Positions 4,742 to 6,353 of a stretch of 6,353 nucleotides of DNA are shown here, piece by piece. Under the pieces are notes generated by a model. It was given only the letters and a program-made list of their open reading frames with translations. It was not told the DNA's origin and ran no database searches. The stretch spans positions 1 to 6,353 of the forward strand of contig JAIVGT010000320.1 of assembly GCA_020201485.1 (NCBI GenBank), written 5' to 3'. Each line of letters begins with the position of its first letter. Positions within the stretch are counted from its first letter, which is position 1. Both the position numbers and the translations under genes were made by a program. Source of the DNA: Halobacteriales archaeon (GTDB lineage: Archaea; Thermoplasmatota; SW-10-69-26; JACQPN01; JAIVGT01).

Positions 4742-6127
4742 ATGTCCGCGCGCGCCTTCGCCCTCAGCCTGCTCCTCGCCCTGCCGGCCGTGGCGCTCGC
4801 GCTGCCCGCGGCCCCGCCAGTCGTGACGCCGCACGTGGTCATCGCCGTCATCGACACCGGCATCGACCCCTACCACGAGGAGTTCGCCGCGCCGGCGCTG
4901 ACGCAGGACCCGGCGACGTGGCTGTCCGGCTATCCCTCCGGCGCGCAGCGGCTCGACCTGTGCCTCGACGCGCATGCGCATCCCGGTTGCGCGAGCTTCG
5001 CCGGCGCTGTCGGGCACGACGCTGCGACGTGGAGCAGCGTGCAGCCCGGCCAGCTCGCGTACATCCCGGGCACGCGCATCGTCGGCGCGGTGAGCGTGGG
5101 CAGCAGCGACGACGGCTTCACCGGCGCGCACCGCATCCTCGACGACCACGGGCACGGGACGGCGACCGCGAGCCTGGCCGCGGGCAGGACGCTTGGGCTG
5201 TGCCCCGCATGCCTCCTCGTCGTGGTCGAGGGACCGGGCGACGACGCGCTGCGCTGGGCGAGCGAGCAGGGCTGGATCGACATCGTCACGAACAGCTGGG
5301 GCCTGGTCGCGAACCTCGACTGGCCCCCGCCGCCGCTCGGCGCCGACACCGCGCAGCGCACGAAGGCCATGGTGGAGCGCGGGCAGGTCGTGCTGTTCAG
5401 CGCCGGCAACGGCTTCGGCAACGGCCTGGCGGACCCGGTCACGAGCGAGCCCGACTACCTGCTTCCGGGCGAGAGCACGTACACGAGCGAGTACACCGGG
5501 CCCGATTGGCTCATCACCGTCGGCGCGGTGGACGCCCAAGGCCAGCCCGTGGCGGGCAGCGCGCGGCCCGTGGACCTGAGCGCGGCGGGCGTGGACGCGG
5601 TCGCGGCGACGCTGTCGCGCAGCGGGGAGGCGCGCTTCGAGGGCACGAGCGCGAGCGCGCCCATCGTCGCCGGCGCGTTCGGCAGCACGCTGCTCGCCCT
5701 GCGCGGGGCGCTCGGCGACGCGCACGTCGGCCCGCGGCAGGGAGCGCTCGCGCAAGGCGCGGCCCCGCTCGGCACCTCGCCCGCCGCCCCCATCGCCGAC
5801 GGCAGGCTCACGCGCGGCGAGCTGGAGCGGGTCGTGCTCGGCACGGCGCAAGGCTGCAGCGTGGGGACGTGCGCGCTGCGCTTCGACGGCCCGCACCGCA
5901 TCTGGGGCTGGACGATGCCGGCGCTGCCCGTCGCCTCGCCCCTCGAGGTCGGCTGGGGCACGGTGGACGCGGGCACGCGGGACGCGGCGGTACGGGTCGG
6001 TCTCGGCCAGCTGCCCATGCCGCTGCGGCCGGACGTGGCGATGTGGGCGGACGCGGACTCCGCGGTGCGCCAGCAGCTCTGGGGGAACTGGGACGAGGGC
6101 GCGCGCTGGCACGACCTGCTGCCCTGA
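4742..6127 (+). CDS. Secreted subtilisin-like serine protease (S8) without recognisable propeptide
   Basis: This 461-aa exported serine endopeptidase has the complete subtilase machinery: Asp in AVIDTGID (D38), His in HGHGTATAS (H138, the histidine directly before GT), the substrate-binding segment NSWG (184-187), the oxyanion Asn in FSAGN (N223) and Ser in GTSASAP (S303). The start at ATG 4742 gives a clean signal peptide (MSARAFALSLLLALPAVALA); the GTG at 4694 would add 16 residues in front of it and lies inside the palindrome. The catalytic domain begins only about 10 residues after the signal, so no I9-type propeptide fits. There is no C-terminal membrane helix, unlike in the neighbouring subtilase. 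Six cysteines come in three close pairs (C74/C83, C154/C157 as CPAC, C372/C377), which suggests disulfide stabilisation outside the cell. Insertions relative to subtilisin lie between Asp and His (about 50-125), and a C-terminal extension of about 100 residues (360-461) is tryptophan-rich towards its end. Target proteins are unknown. It probably has its own promoter. Confidence 0.88.
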   Translation: MSARAFALSLLLALPAVALALPAAPPVVTPHVVIAVIDTGIDPYHEEFAAPALTQDPATWLSGYPSGAQRLDLCLDAHAHPGCASFAGAVGHDAATWSSVQPGQLAYIPGTRIVGAVSVGSSDDGFTGAHRILDDHGHGTATASLAAGRTLGLCPACLLVVVEGPGDDALRWASEQGWIDIVTNSWGLVANLDWPPPPLGADTAQRTKAMVERGQVVLFSAGNGFGNGLADPVTSEPDYLLPGESTYTSEYTGPDWLITVGAVDAQGQPVAGSARPVDLSAAGVDAVAATLSRSGEARFEGTSASAPIVAGAFGSTLLALRGALGDAHVGPRQGALAQGAAPLGTSPAAPIADGRLTRGELERVVLGTAQGCSVGTCALRFDGPHRIWGWTMPALPVASPLEVGWGTVDAGTRDAAVRVGLGQLPMPLRPDVAMWADADSAVRQQLWGNWDEGARWHDLLP

Positions 6128-6178
6128 GGGCGCGCGCCAGCACGCAAGCCTTTTGCCCGCGGGGCGACGTGCGCGCCC
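6128..6178. repeat. Inverted repeat bracketing the intergenic region
   Basis: GGGCGCGC (6128-6135) directly after the subtilase stop codon is the exact reverse complement of GCGCGCCC (6171-6178) directly before ATG 6179. The arms enclose the TATA-like element and the 8-bp palindrome CCCGCGGG (6156-6163). In a read-through transcript the arms would pair right up to the start codon. In GC-rich DNA such arms can arise by chance. Confidence 0.35.
6146..6155 (+). promoter_or_regulatory. TATA-like element of the CoA-binding protein gene
   Basis: AAGCCTTTTG contains the only T run of this gap and ends 23 bases before ATG 6179. With no ribosome binding site before the ATG, the transcript is probably leaderless. 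Confidence 0.45.
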
Positions 6179-6353
6179 ATGCACCCCACGGACGAGCACC
6201 TTCGCCGCATCCTGCGCGAGTCCACGACCATCGCCGTCGTGGGCATGAGCAAGAACCCGGAGAAGGACGCGCACACCGTGCCCATGTACATGCGCAGCCA
6301 CGGCTACACCATCGTGCCCGTGAACCCGACGACGGACGAGATCGCCGGGCTGC
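6179..6353 (+). CDS. CoA-binding domain protein (YccU-like), N-terminal part only
   Basis: The first 58 codons are visible; the window ends inside the gene. The segment TTIAVVGMSKNPEKDAHTVP (16-35) has the beta strand and GxSxxPxK loop of the small Rossmann-fold CoA-binding family (CoA_binding_2, as in YccU), followed by a helix and the strand GYTIVPVNP (45-53) and the typical DEIAGL (55 onwards, often 'EILG' in relatives). Family members are stand-alone proteins of about 130-150 residues that bind coenzyme A; their precise role is poorly known. ATG 6179 is chosen because the domain begins about 16 residues later and a TATA-like element lies at the leaderless distance. It seems unrelated to the protease and regulator genes. 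A longer multi-domain acyl-CoA synthetase-like protein cannot be excluded without the missing part. Confidence 0.85.
   Translation, partial: MHPTDEHLRRILRESTTIAVVGMSKNPEKDAHTVPMYMRSHGYTIVPVNPTTDEIAGL

Noticed and set aside
4709..6301. Antisense ORF of 530 codons opposite the second subtilase
   Set aside because: It crosses two + strand genes and their gap and has shadow-type composition.

Overview
The window reads as a piece of a very GC-rich archaeal chromosome. The strongest evidence is an archaeal-type 7S signal recognition particle (SRP) RNA at the left end, with Alu-domain hairpins, a helix 8 signature and a long terminal helix 1. Supporting signs are TATA/BRE-like promoters, several genes that look leaderless, and transcription factors built from tandem winged-helix (wHTH) domains, one of them fused to a membrane-anchored sensor. 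That architecture is frequent in Thermoplasmatota-like and other Euryarchaeota-related lineages. The proteins lack the extreme acidity of haloarchaea, so an uncultured high-GC Thermoplasmatota-like archaeon is my best guess, but it is only an inference.

Layout, all on the + strand: (1) SRP RNA with its own TATA box and a CU-rich terminator (about 5-402). (2) A protein-free stretch rich in inverted repeats (403-545) that ends in the promoter of the next operon. (3) A two-gene operon: an 82-aa secreted microprotein (606-854), translationally coupled by a one-base overlap to a 498-aa membrane protein with an extracellular domain, one membrane helix and two cytoplasmic wHTH domains (854-2350). 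(4) A 149-aa soluble tandem wHTH regulator (2480-2929), a paralogue of that protein's cytoplasmic half, followed by a 12-bp GGAGG-containing tandem repeat and a hairpin terminator. (5) A membrane-anchored subtilase gene (3148-4684) broken by an internal deletion plus frame change, or mis-assembled. (6) A second, intact secreted subtilase without a visible propeptide (4742-6127). (7) The first 58 codons of a CoA-binding-domain protein (6179-6353, cut by the window end).

Taken together, items 3-6 look like a surface-sensing and surface-proteolysis neighbourhood: a secreted small protein and a transmembrane one-component regulator facing the outside, a soluble sister regulator, and two exported serine proteases. 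A functional link between them is inferred from proximity only. The SRP RNA and the CoA-binding protein are housekeeping neighbours.

Two features recur. A 15-base element (GGTCCCTCTCCTTCC) follows a GC-rich stem at the end of two unrelated transcripts and looks like the terminator type of this genome. Weak TATA-like elements lie roughly 23-28 bases before the start codons of the apparently leaderless genes.
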